Assembly: GCF_001427145.1 (NCBI RefSeq)
Contig: NZ_LMGL01000002.1
Location: 1-64,000, forward strand
Reading direction: 5' to 3'
Length of the DNA stretch: 64,000 bases
DNA from: Microbacterium sp. Root166
GTDB taxonomy: Bacteria > Actinomycetota > Actinomycetes > Actinomycetales > Microbacteriaceae
Shown here: in pieces, positions 39,504 through 46,952 of the stretch
Layout of the letters: each line of letters begins with the position of its first letter
Numbering within the stretch: position 1 is the stretch's first letter
Translations under genes and position numbers: made by a program
The notes under the pieces: model-generated
Told to the model about the DNA's origin: nothing
Seen by the model: only the letters and a program-made list of their open reading frames with translations
Databases searched by the model: none

Positions 39504-40177
39504 TGCCTAAGCAGCTCATCAACATCATCGGACTTGTCGTCTGCCTCGGCATTCTCGCCCTCGCCATCGCGCTCGTCGCGGTGCCGATGTATCTGCAGTC
39601 CGTCGGGACCAACGCCGAGGCGAGCCAGGTCGCGCAGACCAACGACATCTACCAGATCCAGGTAGACAGCCTCGAGGTGCAGTCCGAGCGCATGGACGAG
39701 ATCGAGGCATCTGTCGCCGATCACCGTGCGGAGATTCCCGCGACCAACCGGCTCGACGATGTCTTCGAACTGATCGCGCGATCGGCATCGGCCACCGGGG
39801 TCGAGTTGCAGACTGCGACCGCGGGCCTCGATGCGCCCTTCACCGTCCGCACGGAGGCTCTGGTGGTCGGGGAGGTGGCGGAGGTGACGGAGCCCGCCGA
39901 GACCGATCCCACCACCGATCCCGCCGTCGAGGACCCTGCAGCCGCGGCGCCGACGGATACGTCAGGCGACGTGCCGGTGGCCGCAGGCGACGGACGCGTG
40001 CAGGTCGACTTCGTGTTCACCGTGACTGCCGTCGACTTCAACACCGTGGTGCGATTCCTGGATGCCCTGCGCTCGGGACCACGCCTGCTCAGCTCCATCC
40101 AGTCGACGGTGATACCGACCGGCACCGGTTACGACGTGACGGTGTCCGCTCTGACCTTTGTGCTTCCGGAGGCGTGA
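39503..40177 (+). CDS. pilO: Type IV pilus assembly protein PilO-like
   Basis: A 224-aa bitopic protein with a transmembrane helix at residues about 6-30 (INIIGLVVCLGILALAIALV). A coiled-coil stalk follows to about 80, then a C-terminal ferredoxin-like domain. An acidic Pro/Glu/Thr/Asp-rich insert (about 130-160) separates the last strands. TGATG couples it to pilN; GTG 39500 is an alternative start. It would pair with PilN. Confidence 0.8.
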   Translation: MPKQLINIIGLVVCLGILALAIALVAVPMYLQSVGTNAEASQVAQTNDIYQIQVDSLEVQSERMDEIEASVADHRAEIPATNRLDDVFELIARSASATGVELQTATAGLDAPFTVRTEALVVGEVAEVTEPAETDPTTDPAVEDPAAAAPTDTSGDVPVAAGDGRVQVDFVFTVTAVDFNTVVRFLDALRSGPRLLSSIQSTVIPTGTGYDVTVSALTFVLPEA

Positions 40178-40180
40178 ATC

Positions 40181-41320
40181 ATGGCCCAGACAATTCTTGA
40201 CGGTCTGCTGGCGTCGGCCGCCCGCAAACGAGCATCGGACGTCCACCTGACGGGGGACGCCGCGCCCCTCATGCGCGTCGACGGCGATCTCGAGGCGATA
40301 CCTGGCTTCGAGGAAGTCATTCCCACCGCGTGGGTGGAGGCGGCAGCGCACGAGCTGATGACTGCCGCGCAACGGCAGGAGTTCGAACAGCATCACGAGG
40401 TCGACCTCGCCCACGCCTCGGACGGCCTCGGACGGTTCCGTGTCAACGTCTACCGTCAGCTGGGCTCGATAGCGATCGCTCTTCGTTTCATCCCCGAGCG
40501 CGTGTTCACGCTCGAGGAGCTCGGCGCGCCGGCAGTCGCCCGCGACCTCGCGCTCAGGCCGCGCGGCATGGTGCTGCTCACCGGCCCGACCGGTTCGGGC
40601 AAGTCGACCACGCTGACGGCGATGGTCGACATCATCAACAAGACGCTCCCGGCACACGTGATCACGATCGAGGACCCGATCGAGTTCCACCACGAGAGCA
40701 AGATGTCGCTCATCCACCAGCGCGAGGTCGGCACCGACACGAACTCGTTCACCGAGGCGCTGCGTCGCGTTCTTCGTCAGGACCCCGATGTCATCCTCAT
40801 CGGTGAGCTTCGCGACGCCGAGTCCATTTCGACGGCCCTGTCAGCCGCGGAGACCGGCCACCTCGTGCTGTCGACGTTGCACACCCAGGGCGCCGCGAAG
40901 AGCATCAACCGCATCATCGATGTATTCCCCTCGCACCAGCAGGCGCAGATCCGCACGCAGCTCGGCGACACACTGCAGGGCGTGATCAGCCAGACGCTGC
41001 TGCCGCTGGCCCAGACCGAGGGACGAACGATCGCCACCGAGGTGCTCGTCAACACTCCGGCAGTGGCCAACCTCATTCGTGAAGGCCAGGTACCGCAGAT
41101 CTACTCCGCCATGCAGGCCGGGGCGAGTGTGGGAATGCACACGCTGGATCAGGATCTCAAGCGGCTCGTGTCGGAGGGGCGAATCGCGCAGCACGTTGCG
41201 AAGGCGTACGCCGTGGATCCGTCGACGCTGGACGACGTCTACGTCCGCCCACGGGATCTCGACGCGGAGGCGTGGAGCACCCACGCCGGCGAGTGGCACC
41301 ACCAGAACTCGGGGGTCTGA
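40181..41320 (+). CDS. pilT: Type IV pilus retraction ATPase PilT
   Basis: A 379-aa hexameric ATPase. Walker A is LLTGPTGSGKSTTL near residue 133. The Asp box and Walker B are IEDPIEF and VILIGELRDAES, and the His box is TGHLVLSTLHT. The segment NTPAVANLIREGQ matches the AIRNLIRE motif that marks PilT rather than PilB. Presence of PilT predicts retractile pili capable of twitching or DNA uptake. Confidence 0.93.
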   Translation: MAQTILDGLLASAARKRASDVHLTGDAAPLMRVDGDLEAIPGFEEVIPTAWVEAAAHELMTAAQRQEFEQHHEVDLAHASDGLGRFRVNVYRQLGSIAIALRFIPERVFTLEELGAPAVARDLALRPRGMVLLTGPTGSGKSTTLTAMVDIINKTLPAHVITIEDPIEFHHESKMSLIHQREVGTDTNSFTEALRRVLRQDPDVILIGELRDAESISTALSAAETGHLVLSTLHTQGAAKSINRIIDVFPSHQQAQIRTQLGDTLQGVISQTLLPLAQTEGRTIATEVLVNTPAVANLIREGQVPQIYSAMQAGASVGMHTLDQDLKRLVSEGRIAQHVAKAYAVDPSTLDDVYVRPRDLDAEAWSTHAGEWHHQNSGV

Positions 41321-41321
41321 C

Positions 41322-42560
41322 ATGCCGGTCATCGAGGAATACACCTACCGCGCGGTCGACCCACGCGGCGGGGCCATCGTCAAGGGCACGATCGAGGCGG
41401 GAAGCGAGGCGGCGGTCGCCGGCAAGCTCCGGGCTCAAGGCCTCACTCCGATCTCGGTGGCCGCCGTATCGACGTCCGGGCTCAATATGGAGATCAAGCT
41501 CCCGGGCCTCACGAAGCACGTCAACCCGAAGACGCTGGCGGTCTTCGCCAGGCAGATGGCGGGTCTCATCAACGCCGGCCTGCCACTCATGCGGACGCTG
41601 TCGATTCTGATCGATCAGACCGATGACAAGCGCCTGCAGCCGGCTCTCGTCTCGGTGTACGCCGATGTCGAGTCGGGCTCGTCCTTCTCGGGCGCCTTGT
41701 CGCGGCATCCGGATGTCTTCCCTCCCCTGATGTTGAGCATCATCCGAGTGGGGGAGACCGGCGGATTCCTCGGCGGTGCTCTGACCTCGGTAGCCGACAA
41801 CTATCAGAAGGAGGCCGAACTCCATAACAAGATCCGGTCGGCAACCACCTATCCCATGATCGTGTTGATCGTCGCGGTGATCGGTGTGCTCGCGATGGTG
41901 ACATTCATCGTGCCGGTGTTCGAGAACATGTTCGCGGGCTTGGGTTCGTCCCTTCCGCTCCCGACTCAGATCCTCGTCACGCTCTCGAAGAACATGGTGT
42001 GGATCCTTCCCACGCTCTTCATCGGCGGATTCGTGACCTGGGTGTGGTGGATGCGGAACCGCAACACCGAGCGGGTGCGCAAGGTGTGGGACCCGATCAA
42101 ACTCAAGCTGCCCGTCTTCGGAAAGCTCGCCACCAAGATGGCGGTCGCCCGCTTCAGTCGCAACCTCTCGATGATGCTGGATGCCGGCGTCCCGATCATC
42201 CAGGCCCTCGGCATCGTGGGTCAGGCATCGAACAACTGGAAGGTCGAGCAGGCCGTTCTCGAAGTGCAGGAGTCGATCCGCCAGGGCAAGACGTTCGCCG
42301 CGCCACTGGCGAAGGCGAATGTCTTCCCTCCGATGGTGCCGCAGATGGTGTCTGTGGGGGAGGAGTCCGGCACGCTCGTCGACATGCTGTCGAGCATCGC
42401 CGACTACTACGAGGACGACGTCGAGACAGCCACCTCGCAGCTGTCGTCTACCATCGAGCCGATCCTCATCGTCGTGCTCGGCATCGTCATCGGCGGCATG
42501 GTGATCTCGCTCTACATGCCGATCTTCTCGCTCTACGGCGAGCTCGGTCAGAGCAGCTGA
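41322..42560 (+). CDS. pilC: Type IV pilus inner-membrane platform protein PilC
   Basis: A 412-aa member of the GspF/PilC family, starting at ATG 41322. Two copies of the T2SSF domain (near 80-200 and 285-405) show the typical FARQMAGLINAGLPLMRTL and FSRNLSMMLDAGVPIIQAL motifs. Each is followed by membrane helices (MIVLIVAVIGVLAMVTFIVP and the last EPILIVVLGIVIGGMVISLY). It is the last gene of the pilus operon, with two hairpins behind it. Confidence 0.93.
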   Translation: MPVIEEYTYRAVDPRGGAIVKGTIEAGSEAAVAGKLRAQGLTPISVAAVSTSGLNMEIKLPGLTKHVNPKTLAVFARQMAGLINAGLPLMRTLSILIDQTDDKRLQPALVSVYADVESGSSFSGALSRHPDVFPPLMLSIIRVGETGGFLGGALTSVADNYQKEAELHNKIRSATTYPMIVLIVAVIGVLAMVTFIVPVFENMFAGLGSSLPLPTQILVTLSKNMVWILPTLFIGGFVTWVWWMRNRNTERVRKVWDPIKLKLPVFGKLATKMAVARFSRNLSMMLDAGVPIIQALGIVGQASNNWKVEQAVLEVQESIRQGKTFAAPLAKANVFPPMVPQMVSVGEESGTLVDMLSSIADYYEDDVETATSQLSSTIEPILIVVLGIVIGGMVISLYMPIFSLYGELGQSS

Positions 42561-42570
42561 GGGCTCGGCG

Positions 42571-42592
42571 CCCCGATCCCCTCCCATCGGGG
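42571..42592 (+). terminator. First hairpin after pilC
   Basis: CCCCGAT (42571-42577) pairs with ATCGGGG (42586-42592) over eight bases, ten bases after the pilC stop. Together with the next hairpin it forms a tandem terminator. Confidence 0.6.
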
Positions 42593-42609
42593 TGGGGGTG
42601 TCCGACAAG

Positions 42610-42644
42610 CCGCCCCCGGGTGAGGCGAAAGCCCCCGGGGGCGG
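42610..42644. terminator. Bidirectional terminator between pilC and pilB
   Basis: CCGCCCCCGGG (42610-42620) pairs perfectly with CCCGGGGGCGG (42634-42644). It lies ten bases before the end of the convergent pilB gene, so it can end both transcripts. Confidence 0.85.
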
Positions 42645-42654
42645 TGCTATGTCG

Positions 42655-44325
42655 TCAGAGCGAGACGCGCAGGACTTCTTCGATCGTCGTGAGGCCCTGG
42701 GCCACCTTCGACCAGCCGTCCTCGCGCAGTGAGACCATGCCCTGCTGAATCGCCATCTGGCGCATCTCGGTGCCGGTCGAGCGCATGACGAGCAGCTGCT
42801 CGAGCTCGTCGGTCATGGTCATGACCTCATGCAGGCCGATACGGCCGCGGTAGCCGGTGCCCGAGCACGAGACGCAGCCGACGGCGCGATACAGCTGCGG
42901 CACGTCATGCGGGTCGTGCGGGAAGCCGAGCGAGCGCAGCACCTCGGTGGGCTCGGTGTAAGCCGCGCGGCAGCGCAGGCAAAGCCGGCGGGCGAGTCGC
43001 TGGGCGATCACGGCCGACAGCGCCGTCGCGACGAGGAACGGCTCGGTGCCGATCTCGGTGAGACGCGTCAGCGCCGACGGGGCATCGTTCGTGTGGAGCG
43101 TCGACAGCACGAGGTGGCCTGTGAGGGCCGCCTCGATCGAGATGACGGCGGTCTCCTTGTCGCGGATCTCGCCGACGAGCACCACATCGGGGTCGCTTCG
43201 CAGGATGGACCGCAGCGCCGACGCGAAGGTGAGGCCGGCTCGGTTGTTTACCTGCACCTGGTTTATCCCCGCCATGCGGTACTCAACCGGGTCTTCGACC
43301 GTGATGACGTTGATACGCGGATTCGCGACCGTCTTGAGCGCCGTGTAGAGCGTCGTCGACTTGCCCGAACCGGTCGGGCCGGTCGCGAGGATCATGCCGT
43401 GCGGGCGCGAGATCGCCTCGCGGAAGCGCTGCTCGTTGATCGAGGAGAACCGCAGGTCGCTGAGCGCCATGGCCTGACCGGAGTTGTCGAGGATTCGCAT
43501 GACGATCTTCTCGCCCCACACCGTCGGCAGCGTCGCGACGCGGAGGTCGATCGCGCGTCCTTCGTGCTCGACCGAGAGGCGACCGTCCTGCGGCTTGCGC
43601 CGCTCGGCGATGTCGATCGACGACATGATCTTCAGGCGCGAGATCACGCCGTCCTGGATCGAACGGTCGGCCTTCTGCATCTCGTGCAGCACACCGTCGA
43701 TGCGGAACCGCACCGTCAGCTGGCGCTCGCCGGGCTCGACGTGGATGTCGCTCGCCCGGTCGTTGATGGCCTGGGTGATCAGCAGGTTGACGAAGCGCAC
43801 CACCGGGGCGTCGGCATCCTGATCCTCCAGCACCTCGGTGAAGGTGACTCCGGAAGTCTCGCCGGCGGACTCGCCGATCTGCTCGGACAGGTCGCTGAGC
43901 TCTTCGTCGGAGCGCAGGTACCGCTCGAACGCCTGCCGCAGCGCATCGCCTGCGACGACCACGGCTTCGACCGACAGGTCGGTGATGCTCGTGATGTCGT
44001 CGATCGCGATGATGTCGGTCGGATCGAGCATGCCCACAACGACCTTGTTGCGCATGCGACTCAGCGGAATGAGCTGATATCGGCGACAGAGCGCGCCCGG
44101 CACGAGGCCGAGCACGTCCTGATTGATCTCGACACCGTTCATGTCGAAGTACCGGTGGCCCGTCTGCAACGCCACAGCTTCGGCGATCTGCGCCTCTGTG
44201 ACGATGTTCGAGCTCACCAGAAGCTGTTGAAGCTCCGGACCCTCACCTGCCTCCGCCATGGCTGCCGACATATCGGCAGCACGAACGGCCCCAGTCAGAA
44301 CGAGTGTTTGAGCGAGTCCTCTCAT
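42655..44325 (-). CDS. pilB: Type IV pilus extension ATPase PilB
   Basis: The preferred reading is 556 aa from ATG 44325 behind AGGGGAA; an ATG nine codons earlier lies at a TAGTAT box. The N-terminal MshEN domain (GLAQTLVLTG onward, VALQTGHRYFDM) is a possible c-di-GMP site. Walker A is ATGPTGSGKSTTLYTALK, Walker B is DVVLVGEIRDKETA, and the zinc tetracysteine is CLRCRAAY with CVSCSGTGYRGR. It is encoded apart from and convergent to the other pil genes, so extension and retraction motors can be regulated separately. Confidence 0.93.
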   Translation of the reverse strand: MRGLAQTLVLTGAVRAADMSAAMAEAGEGPELQQLLVSSNIVTEAQIAEAVALQTGHRYFDMNGVEINQDVLGLVPGALCRRYQLIPLSRMRNKVVVGMLDPTDIIAIDDITSITDLSVEAVVVAGDALRQAFERYLRSDEELSDLSEQIGESAGETSGVTFTEVLEDQDADAPVVRFVNLLITQAINDRASDIHVEPGERQLTVRFRIDGVLHEMQKADRSIQDGVISRLKIMSSIDIAERRKPQDGRLSVEHEGRAIDLRVATLPTVWGEKIVMRILDNSGQAMALSDLRFSSINEQRFREAISRPHGMILATGPTGSGKSTTLYTALKTVANPRINVITVEDPVEYRMAGINQVQVNNRAGLTFASALRSILRSDPDVVLVGEIRDKETAVISIEAALTGHLVLSTLHTNDAPSALTRLTEIGTEPFLVATALSAVIAQRLARRLCLRCRAAYTEPTEVLRSLGFPHDPHDVPQLYRAVGCVSCSGTGYRGRIGLHEVMTMTDELEQLLVMRSTGTEMRQMAIQQGMVSLREDGWSKVAQGLTTIEEVLRVSL

Positions 44326-44412
44326 AATGATTCCCCTATCCCCGATCGTCATACTAGGCCCATAGTGAGGGTGCAGTCACGAGCTGAGGAAACCCTTGGG
44401 TAGGGTGGCGCC

Positions 44413-45432
44413 ATGGCTGAGCTGATCGCCAAGGTGACCGCATGGGCCCTCTCACTGAAACCGGTGCGGGTCTGGTTCCACTTCCTCGAGCGCCGCGGCC
44501 TCATGCTGGCGGACTCCATCACGTACCGCGCGCTGTTCTCGGTCTTCGCCGGAGTACTGCTCGGCTTCACCCTGGCGTCGCTCTGGCTCGCCGACAACCC
44601 GACGGCCTGGGCCGCTCTGGTGAACACCGTGGACGCGGCGATCCCGGGCCTCCTCGGCGAGGACGGCATCATCGAACTCGACGCGATCAAGGCACCCACA
44701 GGCCTCACCCTCACGGGCGTGATCGCCGCCGTCGCCCTGGTCGGCGCCGCGATCGGAGCCATCGGCTCGCTGCGTGCAGGACTGCGCACCCTCGCCGACG
44801 AGATCCACGACGACGTCTTCTGGATCTGGGTGATCGTCCGCAACCTGCTGCTCGCCCTCGCCGTCGGCGGTGGCTTCGTGCTGTCGGCCGCGGTGACGTT
44901 CTACGGCACGACATTCATCGATTGGACGGCCGACGCGCTCGGAATCGAGGGCTTCGTCGCGGATGCCGCCACCCAGGCGCTCGCACTGGTTGCCGTGTTC
45001 GTGCTCGACGCCGCCGTGATCGCCCTCGCCTTCGTCGTGCTCAGCGGCGTCAAGGCACGCCCCGGCACCCTCATCGTCGGCTCGCTCATCGGAGGGATTG
45101 GCCTCACGGTGCTGCAGCAGCTCTCCGGCCTGTTCGTGCGAGGAGCCGGGGCTAACCCGCTGCTGGCGTCGTTCGCGGCGCTCATCGCGCTGCTGATCTG
45201 GTTCAATCTGTCGGCCCAGGTCATCCTGCTGGCGTCGACCTGGATCATCATCGGCGTCCACGAGCGCGCCGACCGCGTGCGCGAGAAGTTCGGCGCTCCC
45301 TCGTTCGAAGCCCGCCGCGTGAAGCGAGCTGAGGACGCCCTCCGCGTCGCCGCGGAGGAACTTGAGGTCGCTCAGCAAGCCGCGGCAGAGGCGCGGGAGA
45401 AGTCGAAGCCGAAGGCCGCCGTCACCAAGTAA
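44413..45432 (+). CDS. YihY/virulence factor BrkB family membrane protein
   Basis: A 339-aa protein with six membrane helices in residues about 40-300. The pattern GLMLADSITYRALFSVFAGV and ADEIHDDVFWIWVIVRNLLL matches the YihY/UPF0761 family. A basic/Ala-rich coiled tail (RRVKRAEDALRVAAEELEVA) extends into the cytoplasm. The family was once called ribonuclease BN, wrongly; transport or envelope roles are suspected only. A TAGGGT box lies just before ATG 44413. Confidence 0.88.
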   Translation: MAELIAKVTAWALSLKPVRVWFHFLERRGLMLADSITYRALFSVFAGVLLGFTLASLWLADNPTAWAALVNTVDAAIPGLLGEDGIIELDAIKAPTGLTLTGVIAAVALVGAAIGAIGSLRAGLRTLADEIHDDVFWIWVIVRNLLLALAVGGGFVLSAAVTFYGTTFIDWTADALGIEGFVADAATQALALVAVFVLDAAVIALAFVVLSGVKARPGTLIVGSLIGGIGLTVLQQLSGLFVRGAGANPLLASFAALIALLIWFNLSAQVILLASTWIIIGVHERADRVREKFGAPSFEARRVKRAEDALRVAAEELEVAQQAAAEAREKSKPKAAVTK

Positions 45433-45454
45433 CAGTCATCGCGGGGGAGCGGCC

Positions 45455-45958
45455 TCAGTCGTCGTCGCCCTCGGAGTCGTCGCCGTTGCCCTTGCCGTTG
45501 TTCCCCGGGAAGTCTTCGGAGTCCTTGTCGTGGCCGAACGCGTTGCCTTTGCCGTTGTTGCCGGGTCCGTCCTCGTGCTTGCCGGAGCCGTCGGGCTTGC
45601 CGCCGTTGCCTGGACCGTTCCCGTCGTCGTCGCGCTCGTTGCCCTTGCCGGGTAAGTCTTCGGAGTCCTTGTCGTGGCCGAAGGCGTTGCCTTTGCCGTT
45701 GTTGCCCGGACCGTCGCCGTTTTGGTCGTTCCCGTTGCCCTTGCCGGGGAAGTCGTCGGAGTCCTTGTCGTGGCCGAACGCGTTGCCCTTGCCGTTGTTG
45801 CCCGGCCCGTCATCGGCCTCGTTGGCGATCTCGGCGACGTAGCCGGCGGGCGAGAGCACGGTCGGCGTGACGCCGAACGCGATGCTCGGCACGACCAGCG
45901 CGGCCGATGCGACCACGGCGATCCCCGCGCCGATCGCCAGCAGCTTCTTCGTGCTCAT
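45455..45958 (-). CDS. Exported Gly/Asn/Asp-rich repeat protein
   Basis: A 167-aa protein. A signal peptide (STKKLLAIGAGIAVVASAAL) precedes a short linker. The remaining 110 residues consist of imperfect copies of GNNGKGNAFGHDKDSEDFPG, with three full copies and shorter variants ending in an acidic tail. The strict repetition of Asp, Asn and Lys could bind calcium or carbohydrate. Nothing similar with a known function is recognised. ATG 45958 follows GGGGGGG; the in-frame extension upstream lacks a site. Confidence 0.75.
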   Translation of the reverse strand: MSTKKLLAIGAGIAVVASAALVVPSIAFGVTPTVLSPAGYVAEIANEADDGPGNNGKGNAFGHDKDSDDFPGKGNGNDQNGDGPGNNGKGNAFGHDKDSEDLPGKGNERDDDGNGPGNGGKPDGSGKHEDGPGNNGKGNAFGHDKDSEDFPGNNGKGNGDDSEGDDD

Positions 45959-46057
45959 GGTCCCCCCCCGGGTCCCGAGCGTTCGGGCGCCCGTGCACGG
46001 ATCGTACACCCGCCCGATCACGGCGGACAGAGCGCCGAGGCCGACCTCGACCCCGGA

Positions 46058-46789
46058 CTACCGCGCGTAGCGCTCGACGAAGGTGCGCAGCATCCGGCTC
46101 GGGTGTGAAACCGACGCGCGACGGACCGCAGCCAGTGTCAGCTCGAGCTCGTCGGCGGCAAAGTATCCGTAGCCGGCGTAGGCGTGGATGCGCGTCGTGA
46201 TGCCGTCGACGTCGAGCTCGGGGTGGAACTGCGTCGCGTACACGTTCTGCCCGACCTTGAACATCTGCACCGGGCAGCCCGGCGACGAGCCCAGCAGCGT
46301 CGCGGTCTCGGGGAGGACCGTGATCGCCTCCTTGTGCCCGACGAACGCGGCGAACTCGCGCGGCAGCTCGGCGAGCAGGGGATCGGATGCCCCGGCCTCG
46401 GTCAGCGTGACCGGCACGACGCTGATCGGCTCGGGGTAGGTCCGGTCGATCACGGCTCCCTGGTGGGCTCCGAGGGTGCCGATGCCGTAGCAGGCGCCCA
46501 GGAACGGGAAGTCACGCGCCACGACCTCGTCGAGCAGCGCGTCGAACTCGGCTTCGACCCGGTGCTGGACGGCGGACTTCGACTCGTCGGGATCGGACGC
46601 GTTGAAGGGTCCGCCGCCGACGAAGATGCCCGACAGCGCATCCAGATCGAACCGGGGCATGGGGCCCGCCTCGAGCCGGACGCGGATCAGATCGCGCTCC
46701 TCGAGGCCTGAGTAGCGCAGGAACAGCGCGTACTCCTCGTCGGCGGGCACGTCTTCGGCCCGGGTGGCGAGGAGGACGAACGGCTTCAC
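46058..46789 (-). CDS. Class I glutamine amidotransferase-like protein
   Basis: A 243-aa stand-alone GATase1 domain. The nucleophile Cys is in FLGACYGIGTLG near residue 100, the GGGPFNASDP loop precedes it, and the His-Glu pair is in YATQFHPELDVDG near 190. It resembles the small GMP synthase-like amidotransferases (YebG/GuaA subunit-like) that lack a synthase domain. The substrate, often a gamma-glutamyl compound, is not readable. Confidence 0.88.
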   Translation of the reverse strand: MKPFVLLATRAEDVPADEEYALFLRYSGLEERDLIRVRLEAGPMPRFDLDALSGIFVGGGPFNASDPDESKSAVQHRVEAEFDALLDEVVARDFPFLGACYGIGTLGAHQGAVIDRTYPEPISVVPVTLTEAGASDPLLAELPREFAAFVGHKEAITVLPETATLLGSSPGCPVQMFKVGQNVYATQFHPELDVDGITTRIHAYAGYGYFAADELELTLAAVRRASVSHPSRMLRTFVERYAR

Positions 46790-46806
46790 CCCCCAAGCCT
46801 ACGGCG

Positions 46807-46840
46807 AGCGGATGCCGCGACTCGCGCCGCGGCATCCGCT
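46807..46840 (-). terminator. Terminator of the rhamnogalacturonan lyase gene
   Basis: AGCGGATGCCGCG (46807-46819) pairs perfectly with CGCGGCATCCGCT (46828-46840) over eight bases. It lies 112 bases beyond the lyase stop on the minus strand and is made of two inverted copies of the recurrent GGATGCCGC word. Confidence 0.78.
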
Positions 46841-46952
46841 CTCCGTCTCACCAACCGACGTGCACGGAATCGGAGATCGTGCCCGACACTCCGCGAGTGG
46901 GGCGGCTGCCCCGGCGTGCCGGTGAAGATCTCCGATCCTGTGCTCGCGCTTG

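Noticed and set aside
46058-46789. GMP synthase glutaminase subunit (guaA)
   Set aside because: The GATase domain is complete but no ATP-pyrophosphatase domain follows, and guaA in actinobacteria is a single large protein, so a stand-alone amidotransferase-like role is more likely.
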